Shown one piece after another: positions 50,169-59,525 of a DNA stretch of 64,000 bases (position 1 is its first letter; every line of letters starts with the position of its first letter). Source of the DNA: Pseudohoeflea sp964511625 (lineage in GTDB: Bacteria > Pseudomonadota > Alphaproteobacteria > Rhizobiales > Rhizobiaceae); the NCBI GenBank assembly GCA_964511625.1, contig CAZEJG010000006.1, positions 1-64,000 of the forward strand, in the 5' to 3' direction. The position numbers and the translations under genes were made by a program. Under the pieces are notes generated by a model, which did no database searches, was not told the DNA's origin, and saw nothing but the letters and a program-made list of their open reading frames with translations.

Positions 50169-52082
50169 ATGAGCCAGACCGCGGGACTGACGACGCTCTC
50201 CGAGGAGGAGATCGAGGCCCATCGGCCGACGGCGCAGCAGATGGTCACGCGCATCGTCGTCGTCAGCGCCGACGATGGCGGGTCCAAGACCGCGCTTGCC
50301 GGCACCGGCCGGCGTTTCGTCTCCACCGTCTCGACCGGCGGCATGCGGCGGACACAGGAGGTGGAACTGGCGAAGACGATCGCCGGCCTGCCGCCGCAGG
50401 ATCCGCTTCTCTCGATCCCGCAACATGCGCTGCTGTATCGCGCCCGGCGCGGACTGGCCGTGGCGCTGGCGGTGAGCGAGTCCTTTGCCCGGCAGACCGA
50501 TCTCGAAGACCTCAAGTCACGAAATCTCGGCGCCCCGTTGCAGGGCGAGGAGGCACAGCGCTTCCGCGATCTGCTCGGCGCCTCGAGCTATGTCACGGCC
50601 TTCACTTTTGCCGCCTATCTCCTGCAGACGCTCGAAGGCGAGAGCGAGCCGGCCGAGGCGGGCGAGCCGAAGATCGAGTTCGACACCCCGCAGGACGCGT
50701 TGAAATCGCTCGTGGCCGGGCTCGACACGGCGATTGCCGGAGCACCGGACGCCACGGTGATGACGGCGCGGGCCCGGGCCTTTGCCCGCGAGGCTATCGA
50801 GGCGCTTCTGGCGCGGACGGCGCGGTTCGGTGCGCTTGCAGGTTTTGCCCAGTCGCACATCCGGCTCGAGAGCGACAATTTCACCCTCGACGGGTTCGAG
50901 GTGGCACCGGGCCAGCGTCGCAAGCCGCTCGCCATGAGCTTCAAGAAGCCCAACGAGATCGTCGGCAACCATCTGGCCAAGCACCAGGCCATGCGGCTGT
51001 CGCGGATGATCGTCGCCTATGATTTCGAGCGGCAGATGAACCCCTTCGTCGAGCTCGGCGGCTTCCTCTTCACCTTCATCGGCGACGGCGCGCCGGGCAC
51101 CGGCAAGACGATCCTCATCCAGATGATGGCGGGGCTGATCAACGAGTACTGCCAGGTGGCGGGCTATCCCTTCCACTACGAGAATTTCGGCGTCGACCAG
51201 ATCTCCTCCTACCAGGGCAAGTCGGGGCAGAACTGCAAGGCCTTCATCGACGCGGTGGTCAATCCGCGGGCGATCGGCTTCGGCACCATCGACGATATCG
51301 ATCAGGTGGCCGCCAAGCGATCGGACGACCGTGCCTCCTCGGGCCAGCAGGAAGTCACCGCGGTGCTGATGGAAGCCTTTGCGGGTGCGACCACGGTGGT
51401 GCGCGGCAACTGCACTTTCGGCATGTTCTCGAACTATCCGGAGAACGTCGACGACGCGCTCAGGCAGCGCGCGGGCGCCCGCTGGCTGGTCGACGGTCCG
51501 CAGTCGGAAGACGACTATATCGACATCTTCGCGCTGCTGGCCGGCAAGAACCACCAGATTCCGCTGGGCGACCACGAGCTCTACGCAAGCCAGGAAATCA
51601 AGCGCGCCGTAAAATCGGCCTACGAGGGGCATTCCCGGCCTGACGAAGAGGGGCTGGCTGCCGTCTGGGAGCGCTTCGAGAAGGCGCACGGCGCGCCGAA
51701 GACGCTGCGCGACGTTGGTGTTTACCTGCACATGATCAAGCAGGCCGAGCCGCGCTTCACCGGTCGCGCGATCAAGAACATCACCGATGCGATCAAGATG
51801 CGGGCGATGGACTTCGATCTGCCGGACGACTGGTTCGCGACGCCCGAGCCGTTCCTGCAAAAATCCTACGACGAGAAGCTGGCGATGATTTCCGAACTGC
51901 GCGAGCCGTTCACGATCGACATGGTGTTGCAGGAGATCAACCGCTATGCCGATTCCGAATTCCGCTACACCGACCGCGCCGACGATGCGGCAGTGACCGA
52001 CATCATCCGTCGCGAGCGCCAGCGCGAGAGGGCGGCGCGCGAGATCGGCGAACTGAAGGAAAAGGGCGCGTGGGGCGTGTGA
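50169..52082 (+). CDS. AAA+ ATPase of undescribed cluster
   Basis: 637-aa protein. The N-terminal about 280 residues are a separate domain with no recognised family. The AAA+ core follows: Walker A GDGAPGTGKT (about 305-314), Walker B GFGTIDDIDQV (370-380), a sensor/arginine region SNYPENVDDALRQRAGAR (421-438) and a helical lid to about 560. The C-terminal tail is charged (RRERQRERAAREIGELKEK). No protease or helicase domain is attached, so it probably remodels a protein partner, likely a product of this cluster. Inference only. Confidence 0.85.
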   Translation: MSQTAGLTTLSEEEIEAHRPTAQQMVTRIVVVSADDGGSKTALAGTGRRFVSTVSTGGMRRTQEVELAKTIAGLPPQDPLLSIPQHALLYRARRGLAVALAVSESFARQTDLEDLKSRNLGAPLQGEEAQRFRDLLGASSYVTAFTFAAYLLQTLEGESEPAEAGEPKIEFDTPQDALKSLVAGLDTAIAGAPDATVMTARARAFAREAIEALLARTARFGALAGFAQSHIRLESDNFTLDGFEVAPGQRRKPLAMSFKKPNEIVGNHLAKHQAMRLSRMIVAYDFERQMNPFVELGGFLFTFIGDGAPGTGKTILIQMMAGLINEYCQVAGYPFHYENFGVDQISSYQGKSGQNCKAFIDAVVNPRAIGFGTIDDIDQVAAKRSDDRASSGQQEVTAVLMEAFAGATTVVRGNCTFGMFSNYPENVDDALRQRAGARWLVDGPQSEDDYIDIFALLAGKNHQIPLGDHELYASQEIKRAVKSAYEGHSRPDEEGLAAVWERFEKAHGAPKTLRDVGVYLHMIKQAEPRFTGRAIKNITDAIKMRAMDFDLPDDWFATPEPFLQKSYDEKLAMISELREPFTIDMVLQEINRYADSEFRYTDRADDAAVTDIIRRERQRERAAREIGELKEKGAWGV

Positions 52083-52155
52083 CGAATTATGGTGCGGGTT
52101 GCGGCCGTGCTATCCTGCCCGCAGCTGTGCGGGGTTCATTTTTCCGGGGTGGACG

Positions 52156-52365
52156 ATGAAGAGTTTCGGAGTGACTGAGGCACGCAAGCGCTGGAGTGAA
52201 CTGTTGGCGAAAGTCGAAGGCGGGGACGAGATCCTCATCACCCGCAAGGGCAAGACGATCGCCAGGCTCGTCGCAGCCGGAGCGTCCCCAGAAGATACGC
52301 CTGACGATGCAGTGGTCCCGGTGCCGGGCGAAAAATCCGTGCGCGACATGATCGAGGAAGCATAG
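52156..52365 (+). CDS. Phd/YefM-family antitoxin without an adjacent toxin
   Basis: 69-aa protein with the Phd fold start MKSFGVTEARKRWSELLAKVEGGDEILITRKGKT. Typical antitoxins of this kind are followed directly by a PIN or Doc toxin; here only 88 nt separate it from the next cluster gene and no toxin reading is present. It may act as a DNA-binding autorepressor for the cluster or be a leftover. ATG 52156 begins the domain and has GGGGTGGAC before it. Confidence 0.83.
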   Translation: MKSFGVTEARKRWSELLAKVEGGDEILITRKGKTIARLVAAGASPEDTPDDAVVPVPGEKSVRDMIEEA

Positions 52366-52453
52366 CGTTGTATTTCACTGCATCGACTGGCGCTGGCCGC
52401 TTCGGCCCCGAATGCCGTGAAGAGGCACTCCTGTCGAGGCCGGACGGTTTGTC

Positions 52454-53755
52454 ATGAAGCTTCTGGAAACATCCCGGCTGATCTTCGGCAGCCTGCTCAG
52501 GGTTGACGCCCCGCATCTGATCGAGCGCTACAACAAGGCGCTGGTGGCCTTCGGTCTGCGACCGACCGAACTCAAGGCCTTCAGGATCGACATGACGGGC
52601 TACTCGCCCGAGGTGGCGGAGGAACTCGGCGACCAGGCTTATCTCGACCCCAACGGGGTCAACCGGCGCTTCATCATCCTCACCCCGGAACAGGAACGGC
52701 TGCCGGTGGTGCACACCCAGTTCTCCAACACCGCCGGGCTGATGCACGAGTTCTTCGAGGGCAACCGCCGGGCGATCTCGGCGGTGACCATCAAGGATGC
52801 CCTGTTCGGAGAGATCGAGGAGCCGGTGGCGATCGTCAACGATATCGAGGACCTGTTGAAGATCAACGAGGTCAGCTTCCGGGTGCTTTCCGCCGACGGA
52901 CTTCTGGTCAAGGCCACCGAATTGCGGATGCTGGTCGACACGCTGACCACGTCGGAGGCCGGCTGGCGCGACGATGCGATGCTGACCCGCATGGTGGAGC
53001 TGGCGCAGTCGACCGGCGACATCAGGCAGAACCCGCTGGTGCCGGACAAGCTCGTCTTCCCGCATCTGTCCTACTGGGCGGGCCATTTCGGCGGCATATT
53101 CCTGTTCCGCGACGACAACGCGATGACGGTGATCTGCGACCGTTCGGCGCCCGGCTTCCGGCGCTCGCGACCCTGGGAAGTCAGCTATATCGATATTGCC
53201 GATCACGAGCGGATCTTCGATTTCCTCGCTCGCAGCGGGCGGCTGCAACTGCCGCAGGCCTCCTGGGTGGAAGCATCGGGGCTCTACCTCCATCGCGCTC
53301 TCATGGCGGTGCACGACCTGATCGGACGTACCGCGCCGGACGAAGACATCTCCGCCTCCGATCCCGTCTGGCTCCAGACCTGGATCCAGCGCAACGCCCG
53401 GGCGATCGCCGCCGACGGTCTCTATCCCTTCTTCCAGGAGGCGTTGCGATCGATCGAGACGGGCGGCCATATCCGGATGGCCGACATCGCGCCGGACCGC
53501 AGGATGCTTCTCGTACGCGCCGCGCCGGACCATCCCGACAAGTGGCTGGTCAACCGGTTGATCGCGCGGCTATCGCCCTTCGATTTCGTCAGCCGGTTCG
53601 TCTTCGACAAGCAGGGCTTTTACGAAACCTACGCCAGCTACCCGGAAAATTACCGGCGGCATGTTGTGGCGCATCTGACGAACACTTACCTTCCCGACAA
53701 GGCGGCACTCAGGGCGCGCCTTTACGGTATCGATGGAGCCAGAGACGATGCTTGA
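52454..53755 (+). CDS. 433-aa protein of unknown function in ATPase cluster
   Basis: Soluble protein with no motif I can name. It contains a regular alternation of strands and helices, with notable runs such as KFRIDMTGYSPEVAEELGDQ-like (about residues 41-60, here AFRIDMTGYSPEVAEELGDQ), LSYWAGHFGGIFLFRDDN and HPDKWLVNRLIARLSPFDFVSR. It may correspond to a DUF6638-type family in databases, which I cannot verify. Its last bases overlap the DUF2333 start, so the two are translationally coupled. Confidence 0.75.
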   Translation: MKLLETSRLIFGSLLRVDAPHLIERYNKALVAFGLRPTELKAFRIDMTGYSPEVAEELGDQAYLDPNGVNRRFIILTPEQERLPVVHTQFSNTAGLMHEFFEGNRRAISAVTIKDALFGEIEEPVAIVNDIEDLLKINEVSFRVLSADGLLVKATELRMLVDTLTTSEAGWRDDAMLTRMVELAQSTGDIRQNPLVPDKLVFPHLSYWAGHFGGIFLFRDDNAMTVICDRSAPGFRRSRPWEVSYIDIADHERIFDFLARSGRLQLPQASWVEASGLYLHRALMAVHDLIGRTAPDEDISASDPVWLQTWIQRNARAIAADGLYPFFQEALRSIETGGHIRMADIAPDRRMLLVRAAPDHPDKWLVNRLIARLSPFDFVSRFVFDKQGFYETYASYPENYRRHVVAHLTNTYLPDKAALRARLYGIDGARDDA

Positions 53756-54860
53756 TCCGGTGATCGAATTCTTCGCACGGATATTCAACGCCATCGGCCG
53801 CGGGATCGGCTGGCTGATCGCAATGATCCTCTGGCCGTTCATGGCGGTGGGGCGGTGGTACACCAGGCGCGGCTGGCTGGTGCGGGTGCCGATCCTGATC
53901 CTGCTCATTCTTCTCGTGGTCGGATACGGACACTTCATCTGGGTGGCGGAACGCTGGACGAACTACAATCCGGATTATCCGGACAGGTACGAATTTGCTG
54001 CGCGGACAGTCAGTCCGGGGCAAACGCTGGATGCGGCGCAGCCGGGCAAGTGCGCGCCTTCGGCCATCGTACAGGTGACCGGCGACCTGATCGACTTCAA
54101 CGTCAACCAGAACACCTGGGTGCCCTCGATGCCGCTGTCGAAGGCCGGGCTCTTCGGTCTCGACTGGAAATACACCCCCTTCCTCGACAACAAGGCGGCC
54201 TTCCAGCTCGGCATCAACCAGGTGATCCGGCGCACGACCGTGGAACTGGTGGACCGGCTGGGGCGCGTGCGCGGCACCTCGCAGATCAACCAGAACCTCC
54301 AGGATGCGCGTCAGGCGATGGCTTACGATGAGGACGCCTGGTGGCTGACCTTCACGCCGCCCTTCGTCCAGCCTTCGACCCCCGAACGGCAGCGCGAGGC
54401 GCTTCGCGCGCTGACGGCTTTCAACGGGGAACTCGAAAACTGCACCGGCGAATTCGACGCACGCTCCGACAACCTTCTGCAGTTCCTCGACCGCATCACC
54501 GGCGACATCGGTTCGACCTCCGATATCCTCCGTCAGCAGATGGAGGCGAGCGACGCCGGCTGGTTCGACGTACGCGCCGACGACCGTTTCTGGTTCACCT
54601 ATGGCCAGCTCTACGCCTATTACGGCCTTCTGCGCGCCACCCAGTCCGACTTTGCCGACGTGTACAATGACCGTCGCATCGATATGGTGTGGGACCGGAC
54701 GGCGGATCAGCTGCGCGCATCGCTGGACATGACGCCGTTCATCATTTCAAACGGCAACGAAGCAAGCTGGATCATGCCGTCGCATTTGGCGACGATGGGC
54801 TTCTACGTTCTCAGGGTGCGTTCGAACCTGGTCGAGATGCGCGACATTCTGGACCGATAG
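53748..54860 (+). CDS. DUF2333 family inner-membrane protein
   Basis: 370-aa protein. An amphipathic N-terminus and one strong membrane helix (about 47-66, VPILILLILLVVGYGHFIWV) precede a large periplasmic domain. WTNYNPDYPDRYEF, FNVNQNTWVPSMPLSKAG and WKYTPFLDNKAAFQLG are the kind of motif seen in DUF2333. ATG 53748 fits the family start (LDPVIEFFARIF); ATG 53733 five codons earlier is possible. The overlap with the 433-aa gene anchors this membrane protein to the ATPase cluster. Function unknown. Confidence 0.82.
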   Translation: MLDPVIEFFARIFNAIGRGIGWLIAMILWPFMAVGRWYTRRGWLVRVPILILLILLVVGYGHFIWVAERWTNYNPDYPDRYEFAARTVSPGQTLDAAQPGKCAPSAIVQVTGDLIDFNVNQNTWVPSMPLSKAGLFGLDWKYTPFLDNKAAFQLGINQVIRRTTVELVDRLGRVRGTSQINQNLQDARQAMAYDEDAWWLTFTPPFVQPSTPERQREALRALTAFNGELENCTGEFDARSDNLLQFLDRITGDIGSTSDILRQQMEASDAGWFDVRADDRFWFTYGQLYAYYGLLRATQSDFADVYNDRRIDMVWDRTADQLRASLDMTPFIISNGNEASWIMPSHLATMGFYVLRVRSNLVEMRDILDR

Positions 54861-54876
54861 GTCCGGTCAGGCGCAC

Positions 54877-55587
54877 CTACTGGATCAGTCCCAGACGCAA
54901 GGCCTTGGCGACCAGCTGGGTCCGGTTGACGCAGTCGAGTTTGCGCATCGCCGCGTTCATGTAGGTGTTGATCGTGTGATCCGACAGCGAGAGGATCGAG
55001 GCGATTTCGCCCGACGTCTTGCCGTTCGCCACCCATTCGAGAACCTCGACTTCGCGCGAGGTGAGCCTGATCGGCAGCGAATCCGTCCGATTTGGCAGGC
55101 GGTCGAAGATGTCGTAGGCGTGCACCGCTATGAGCCCGAGAATGCTGAGCTCGTGGGCGTTCACCTTGTCCCGGTCTCCGGCGAAAGACACGACGCCGCG
55201 TGTGCCGTCGATCTTGTGGACCGGGATCATCGCGCTGGAGCGAATACCGGCTTCAGCCGCGATTTCCCGCAGCTTGAGGTACTGGGCTTCGGAGCGCCCC
55301 TCACGCATGTCCTCGAGGCACCAGGTCTCCGGAGTTGTCGATTTCCGCAGCCGGGCGAAAAGCGGCGACGTGCCCAGAAGCTGGTGACGGTCGTAATCGT
55401 CGTGAAACCGGCGCGCGTTGGTGAGGCGCACGTTCGGCTTCAGCTGGGTGTCTTCGGGGGAGGGGAGGTCGTATATCGTGAACGTCGACATGCCGAATCT
55501 GGCAGCGATCCTCTCCAGGAGACCTGCCATTTCGCTCTCCGAGTGGACGTCCTGGAGAAGCTGCAAAAGTTGAACCCGGTCCGGCAT
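54877..55587 (-). CDS. LuxR-family regulator with autoinducer-binding-like domain (solo)
   Basis: 236-aa protein. Residues about 10-145 match the autoinducer-binding fold in layout, with W, D and Y residues (FHDDYDRHQLL, ETWCLEDMREG). The LuxR HTH occupies about 170-236 (LTSREVEVLEWVANGKTSGEIASILSLSDHTINTYM). No luxI-type synthase is nearby. It converges on the DUF2333 gene with 16 nt between stops and is otherwise alone. Its ligand is unknown. Confidence 0.85.
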   Translation of the reverse strand: MPDRVQLLQLLQDVHSESEMAGLLERIAARFGMSTFTIYDLPSPEDTQLKPNVRLTNARRFHDDYDRHQLLGTSPLFARLRKSTTPETWCLEDMREGRSEAQYLKLREIAAEAGIRSSAMIPVHKIDGTRGVVSFAGDRDKVNAHELSILGLIAVHAYDIFDRLPNRTDSLPIRLTSREVEVLEWVANGKTSGEIASILSLSDHTINTYMNAAMRKLDCVNRTQLVAKALRLGLIQ

Positions 55588-55700
55588 TCGATAACTGAAA
55601 TCAAGTTAAGCTGATAAGTTGTCAGGTTCTTCGTTACATCAATCGGCGTCCGGTACCAACGTCGGCGGAGTGTTTTGCGGAGATTTTCATAATCTAATGG

Positions 55701-56171
55701 TTAAACCGGCAGCTTGTCGGTGTTCTTGATCTCCTCCATGACCGCGTAAGTATGGGTTTCGCGGATGCCAGGCAGGGAGAGGATTACATCGGAGAGAAAG
55801 CTGCGGTAGGTGTCCATGCCGCGCACCCGCGCCTTGATGAGGTAGTCGAAGCCGCCGGCGACCATGTGGCACTCCATCACCTCCTCGGCCTTGCGGATGG
55901 CCCGGGCGAACTCGTCGAACACCTCCGGTGTGGTGCGATCGAGCTTGACCTCGACATAGACCAGCATCCCGAGTTCGAGCTTTTCAGGCGACAGCATGGC
56001 TTGATAACCGAGAATGTAGCCGTCCCTTGTCAGCCTCTTGAGACGTTCGGCCGTCGCGGTCGGCGACAGGCTGATCTTCTCCGCCAGTTGCAGGTTCGTC
56101 AGCCGCCCGTCGTCCTGTACGGCGCGGAGGATCTTGCGGTCGATGCGGTCCAAACTCTTTGCGTTCACCAA
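55701..56171 (-). CDS. putR: Lrp/AsnC-family regulator of putA (PutR-like)
   Basis: 156-aa Lrp/AsnC protein. HTH: LTNLQLAEKISLSPTATAERLKRL; ligand-sensing RAM domain about 75-145. It is divergent from putA with about 100 nt of AT-rich promoter between the starts, the known arrangement for proline-sensing PutR in Agrobacterium and Rhodobacter. The lack of a DNA-binding domain in the PutA here agrees with a need for a separate activator. Confidence 0.87.
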   Translation of the reverse strand: MVNAKSLDRIDRKILRAVQDDGRLTNLQLAEKISLSPTATAERLKRLTRDGYILGYQAMLSPEKLELGMLVYVEVKLDRTTPEVFDEFARAIRKAEEVMECHMVAGGFDYLIKARVRGMDTYRSFLSDVILSLPGIRETHTYAVMEEIKNTDKLPV

Positions 56172-56234
56172 AAAGCGCCTTTCAGATGGAGATTTTCCCC
56201 AATTCTATATCCGTAATCGGTGAGATAATAGATG

Positions 56235-56268
56235 TATAATCCTGTATGGTGTGAAAAACACGGGAGAG
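56235..56268 (+). promoter_or_regulatory. putA -10 element and ribosome site
   Basis: A consensus TATAAT lies at 56235-56240 and GGGAGAG at 56262-56268, 6 nt before the putA ATG. No good -35 is found at the right distance, which fits an activator-dependent promoter under the divergent Lrp-type regulator. Confidence 0.55.
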
Positions 56269-56274
56269 TTATTC

Positions 56275-59200
56275 ATGGCCATTGCCCGCCCCCAGCCGGA
56301 CACCGATCACACCGACATCGCGCCTTTCCACGCGCCGCATGCGCCCGACGACGACAAGTTGATCAAGGGGTTTGCCAGGAAGCTCACGCTCACCGAATCC
56401 CAGGAGCGCTCGATCGATTTGCGTGCCACGCGGATGATCGAGGCGATCCGTGACGGGGCCGGGTCGATCGGCGGTGTCGAGGACTTCCTGCGCGAATACG
56501 GCCTGTCGACCCGCGAGGGGCTGGCGTTGATGGTTCTGGCCGAAGCGCTGTTACGGGTGCCCGATGCGCTGACCCAGGACAAGCTGATTGAGGACAAGCT
56601 CAAGGAAGGCCATTGGAGCGAGCACGAAGCGCATGGCGAAAGCTGGTTCGTCTCGGCGTCGGCCTGGGCGCTCGGCATGTCGGCGCGGGTGATCCGTCCG
56701 GGGGAAACGCCCGAAGGCGTGATGCGCGGGATGGTCAAGCGCATGGGCATGCCGACGGTCCGCACCGCGACGCGCCAGGCGATGCGGTTCCTCGGCTACC
56801 ATTTCGTGCTCGGCGAAACCATCGAGGATGCGCTCAGCCGCGCTGCCAGGAACGAGGCGCGGGGCTATCGGCACTCCTTTGACATGCTGGGCGAGGGCGC
56901 GCGTACCCGCGACGACGCGAGGCGCTATTTCAAATCCTATGCCGACGCGATTGCCGCCATCGGCAAGGCGGCGAAGAAGATGAATGCCGGCAAGAAGCTG
57001 CCCGACCGCCCCGGCATTTCGGTCAAGCTGTCGGCGCTGCATCCGCGCTATCTGCCGGCCCATGCCGAGCAGGTGATGGCCGAACTGGTGCCCGACGTCA
57101 TCGACCTGGCACGTATGGCCAAGGCGCACGATCTGAACTTCACCATCGACGCCGAGGAGGTCGATCGGCTCGAACTCTCTCTCGACGTCATCGACCGGGT
57201 GTTCTCCGATCCCTCGCTCTCCGGCTGGGACGGCTTCGGTCTGGCGATCCAGGCCTATCAGAAGCGCGCGCCGGAAGTGATCGAACATATCGGCGAACTC
57301 TGCCGCTCGAACGACCGGCGCATGATGGTGCGGCTGGTCAAGGGCGCCTACTGGGACACGGAGATCAAGCGCGCTCAGGAGCGGGGTCTCGACGACTACG
57401 CCGTCTACACCCGCAAGGCCGCGACCGATTTGAGCTATCTCGCCTGCGCGCGGCAGATGCTCGACATGCGCGACCGTCTCTATCCGCAATTCGCCACTCA
57501 CAACGCGCTCACCGTCGCGACCATCATGGAGATGGCCGGCGAGTTGAAGGGCTTCGAGTTCCAGCGCCTGCACGGCATGGGCGAGGTGCTCTACGACAGC
57601 CTGATGAAGACCAACGAGCGGGTGTCCTGCCGCGTCTATGCGCCGGTCGGCGGCTACCGCGACCTGCTCGCCTATCTGGTGCGGCGGCTTCTCGAGAACG
57701 GCGCCAACTCCTCCTTCGTGGCGGTCGCAGGTGACAAGAAGATCCCGATTTCCGATCTCCTCGAACGCCCGGCCCGGAAGCTCGGCCTCGACGAGGGCCG
57801 CTCGGCGCGCAACGGCAACATTCCGCTACCCGGCGCGCTTTACGACGGCCGGCGCAATTCGTCCGGCATCGAGTTCGGCGACCGGTACGAACTGGCGGAA
57901 GTGACCGAGGGCATGGCGAAGGCCGTGGACACGGTCGACGCCGTCCCGCTCATTCCGGGCCTCAAGCCGTCCGGCACGGCGCGAAAGGTCGTCGCGCCAC
58001 ACGATCCGAAGCTGACGGTCGGATCGGTGGTCTTCGCCACGCCCGACGAGGTGGAGCCGGCGATGGCCGCGGCGCTGAAGGGGTTCAAGGTCTGGTCGCG
58101 CACGTCTGCCGAAGCGCGCGGGGTCATTCTCGAACGCGCCGCCGACCAGCTCGAGGCCAATCGCGACCGGCTTCTGTCGTTGCTTGCCCGCGAAGGCGGC
58201 AAGACGATCGAGGACGGCATTTCGGAGGTGCGCGAGGCGACCGATTTTCTTCGCTACTACGCCAATCGCGGACGCGAGATGTTTTCCGCCATGCAAGTGA
58301 TGCCCGGGCCGACGGGCGAGGACAACCGCCTCGGCTGGCGCGGACGCGGCGTCTTCGCCTGTATCGCGCCGTGGAATTTTCCGCTCGCCATCTTCATCGG
58401 CCAGGTAACGGCCGCACTCGCTGCCGGCAATGCGGTGGTCGCCAAGCCGGCCGAGCAGACGCCGCTGATCGCCTACGAGGCGATCCGGATCCTGCATGAG
58501 GCGGGCGTGCCGAAGGATGCGCTGATCTTCCTGCCTGGCGAGGGCGATGTGGGCGCGGCGCTGACCGCACATCCGAAGATCGGCGGTGTAGCTTTCACCG
58601 GTTCGACGCAAACCGCCCAGGCGATCAACCGGACGCTTGCCGCCAAGGACGGGCCCATCGTTCCGCTGATCGCGGAAACCGGCGGTCTCAACGCGATGAT
58701 CGTCGATGGCACGGCACTTCCCGAACAGGTGGCCGACGACGTGGTGATGTCGGCCTTCCGCTCCGCCGGCCAGCGCTGCTCGGCGCTCCGACTGCTGTTC
58801 GTGCAGGACGACGTCGCCGACCGCATGCTGGAGATGATCGAGGGGGCGGCGCGCGAACTCGTGCTTGGCGATCCGATGCTCCCCTCCACCGATATCGGTC
58901 CGGTGATCGACCGTGACCAGCAGACCATGCTCGCCGACCACGTCGCGGCCATGCGCAAGAGCCAGAAGGTTCGCTATCAGGGCGAGGCGCCGGCCGAGGG
59001 TACCTGGTTCGCACCGACGATCGTGGAGCTGTCGAAGGCGGAAGCGCTCGATCGCGAGATCTTCGGCCCGGTGCTGCATGTGGTCCGCTGGAAGGCCAAG
59101 GATCTGGACAAGGTGCTCGACAAGATCGAGGCGACCGGGTTCGGCCTGACGCTCGGAGTGCATACGCGCATCGAGGCGCTGGTGCGCAAGGTCGTCGACC

Positions 59201-59409
59201 GGCTCGACACCGGCAACGTCTATGTCAACCGCAACATCATCGGCGCAGTCGTCGGCACCCAACCCTTCGGCGGCTCGGGGCTCTCCGGAACCGGCTTCAA
59301 GGCGGGCGGACCCAACTATCTCAGCCGTTTCGCGGTCGAGCAGGTGGTTTCTGTCAACACGGCCGCCTCGGGCGGCAACGCCAGCCTGATTGCGATGGGC
59401 GACGGTTAG
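56275..59409 (+). CDS. putA: Bifunctional proline utilisation enzyme PutA
   Basis: 1044-aa enzyme. The proline dehydrogenase barrel (about 150-470) has SVKLSALHPRY, RLVKGAYWDTEIKRAQ and QFATHNALTVATI; the P5C dehydrogenase half (about 560-1030) has the catalytic Cys in SAGQRCSALR and Glu in IAETGGLNAMIVD. It oxidises proline to glutamate. There is no ribbon-helix-helix domain at the N-terminus and no extra C-terminal domain, so it is the short bifunctional form. ATG 56275 is chosen over an upstream GTG at 56251. Confidence 0.93.
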   Translation: MAIARPQPDTDHTDIAPFHAPHAPDDDKLIKGFARKLTLTESQERSIDLRATRMIEAIRDGAGSIGGVEDFLREYGLSTREGLALMVLAEALLRVPDALTQDKLIEDKLKEGHWSEHEAHGESWFVSASAWALGMSARVIRPGETPEGVMRGMVKRMGMPTVRTATRQAMRFLGYHFVLGETIEDALSRAARNEARGYRHSFDMLGEGARTRDDARRYFKSYADAIAAIGKAAKKMNAGKKLPDRPGISVKLSALHPRYLPAHAEQVMAELVPDVIDLARMAKAHDLNFTIDAEEVDRLELSLDVIDRVFSDPSLSGWDGFGLAIQAYQKRAPEVIEHIGELCRSNDRRMMVRLVKGAYWDTEIKRAQERGLDDYAVYTRKAATDLSYLACARQMLDMRDRLYPQFATHNALTVATIMEMAGELKGFEFQRLHGMGEVLYDSLMKTNERVSCRVYAPVGGYRDLLAYLVRRLLENGANSSFVAVAGDKKIPISDLLERPARKLGLDEGRSARNGNIPLPGALYDGRRNSSGIEFGDRYELAEVTEGMAKAVDTVDAVPLIPGLKPSGTARKVVAPHDPKLTVGSVVFATPDEVEPAMAAALKGFKVWSRTSAEARGVILERAADQLEANRDRLLSLLAREGGKTIEDGISEVREATDFLRYYANRGREMFSAMQVMPGPTGEDNRLGWRGRGVFACIAPWNFPLAIFIGQVTAALAAGNAVVAKPAEQTPLIAYEAIRILHEAGVPKDALIFLPGEGDVGAALTAHPKIGGVAFTGSTQTAQAINRTLAAKDGPIVPLIAETGGLNAMIVDGTALPEQVADDVVMSAFRSAGQRCSALRLLFVQDDVADRMLEMIEGAARELVLGDPMLPSTDIGPVIDRDQQTMLADHVAAMRKSQKVRYQGEAPAEGTWFAPTIVELSKAEALDREIFGPVLHVVRWKAKDLDKVLDKIEATGFGLTLGVHTRIEALVRKVVDRLDTGNVYVNRNIIGAVVGTQPFGGSGLSGTGFKAGGPNYLSRFAVEQVVSVNTAASGGNASLIAMGDG

Positions 59410-59525
59410 GTCGACGCTCCGGCGTGTCGCAACCGGCATGAAATTACGGACGGATCGGTGGTGCATTCCCCAGCGAACCGCTTTAAGTCTTCCCCGGGTG
59501 GCATTCTCCGGGGGAGACCAAAGAC

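Noticed and set aside
48209..50515. 768-codon minus-strand frame opposite the coiled-coil and 392-aa genes
   Set aside because: Shadow of the plus-strand genes; low-complexity R/L/H-rich translation and no ribosome site.
52366..52453. Possible hidden toxin after the Phd antitoxin
   Set aside because: Only 88 nt long; the best reading has no PIN or Doc residues.
57826..59466. 546-codon minus-strand frame opposite putA
   Set aside because: Lies wholly over the certain aldehyde-dehydrogenase half of PutA.
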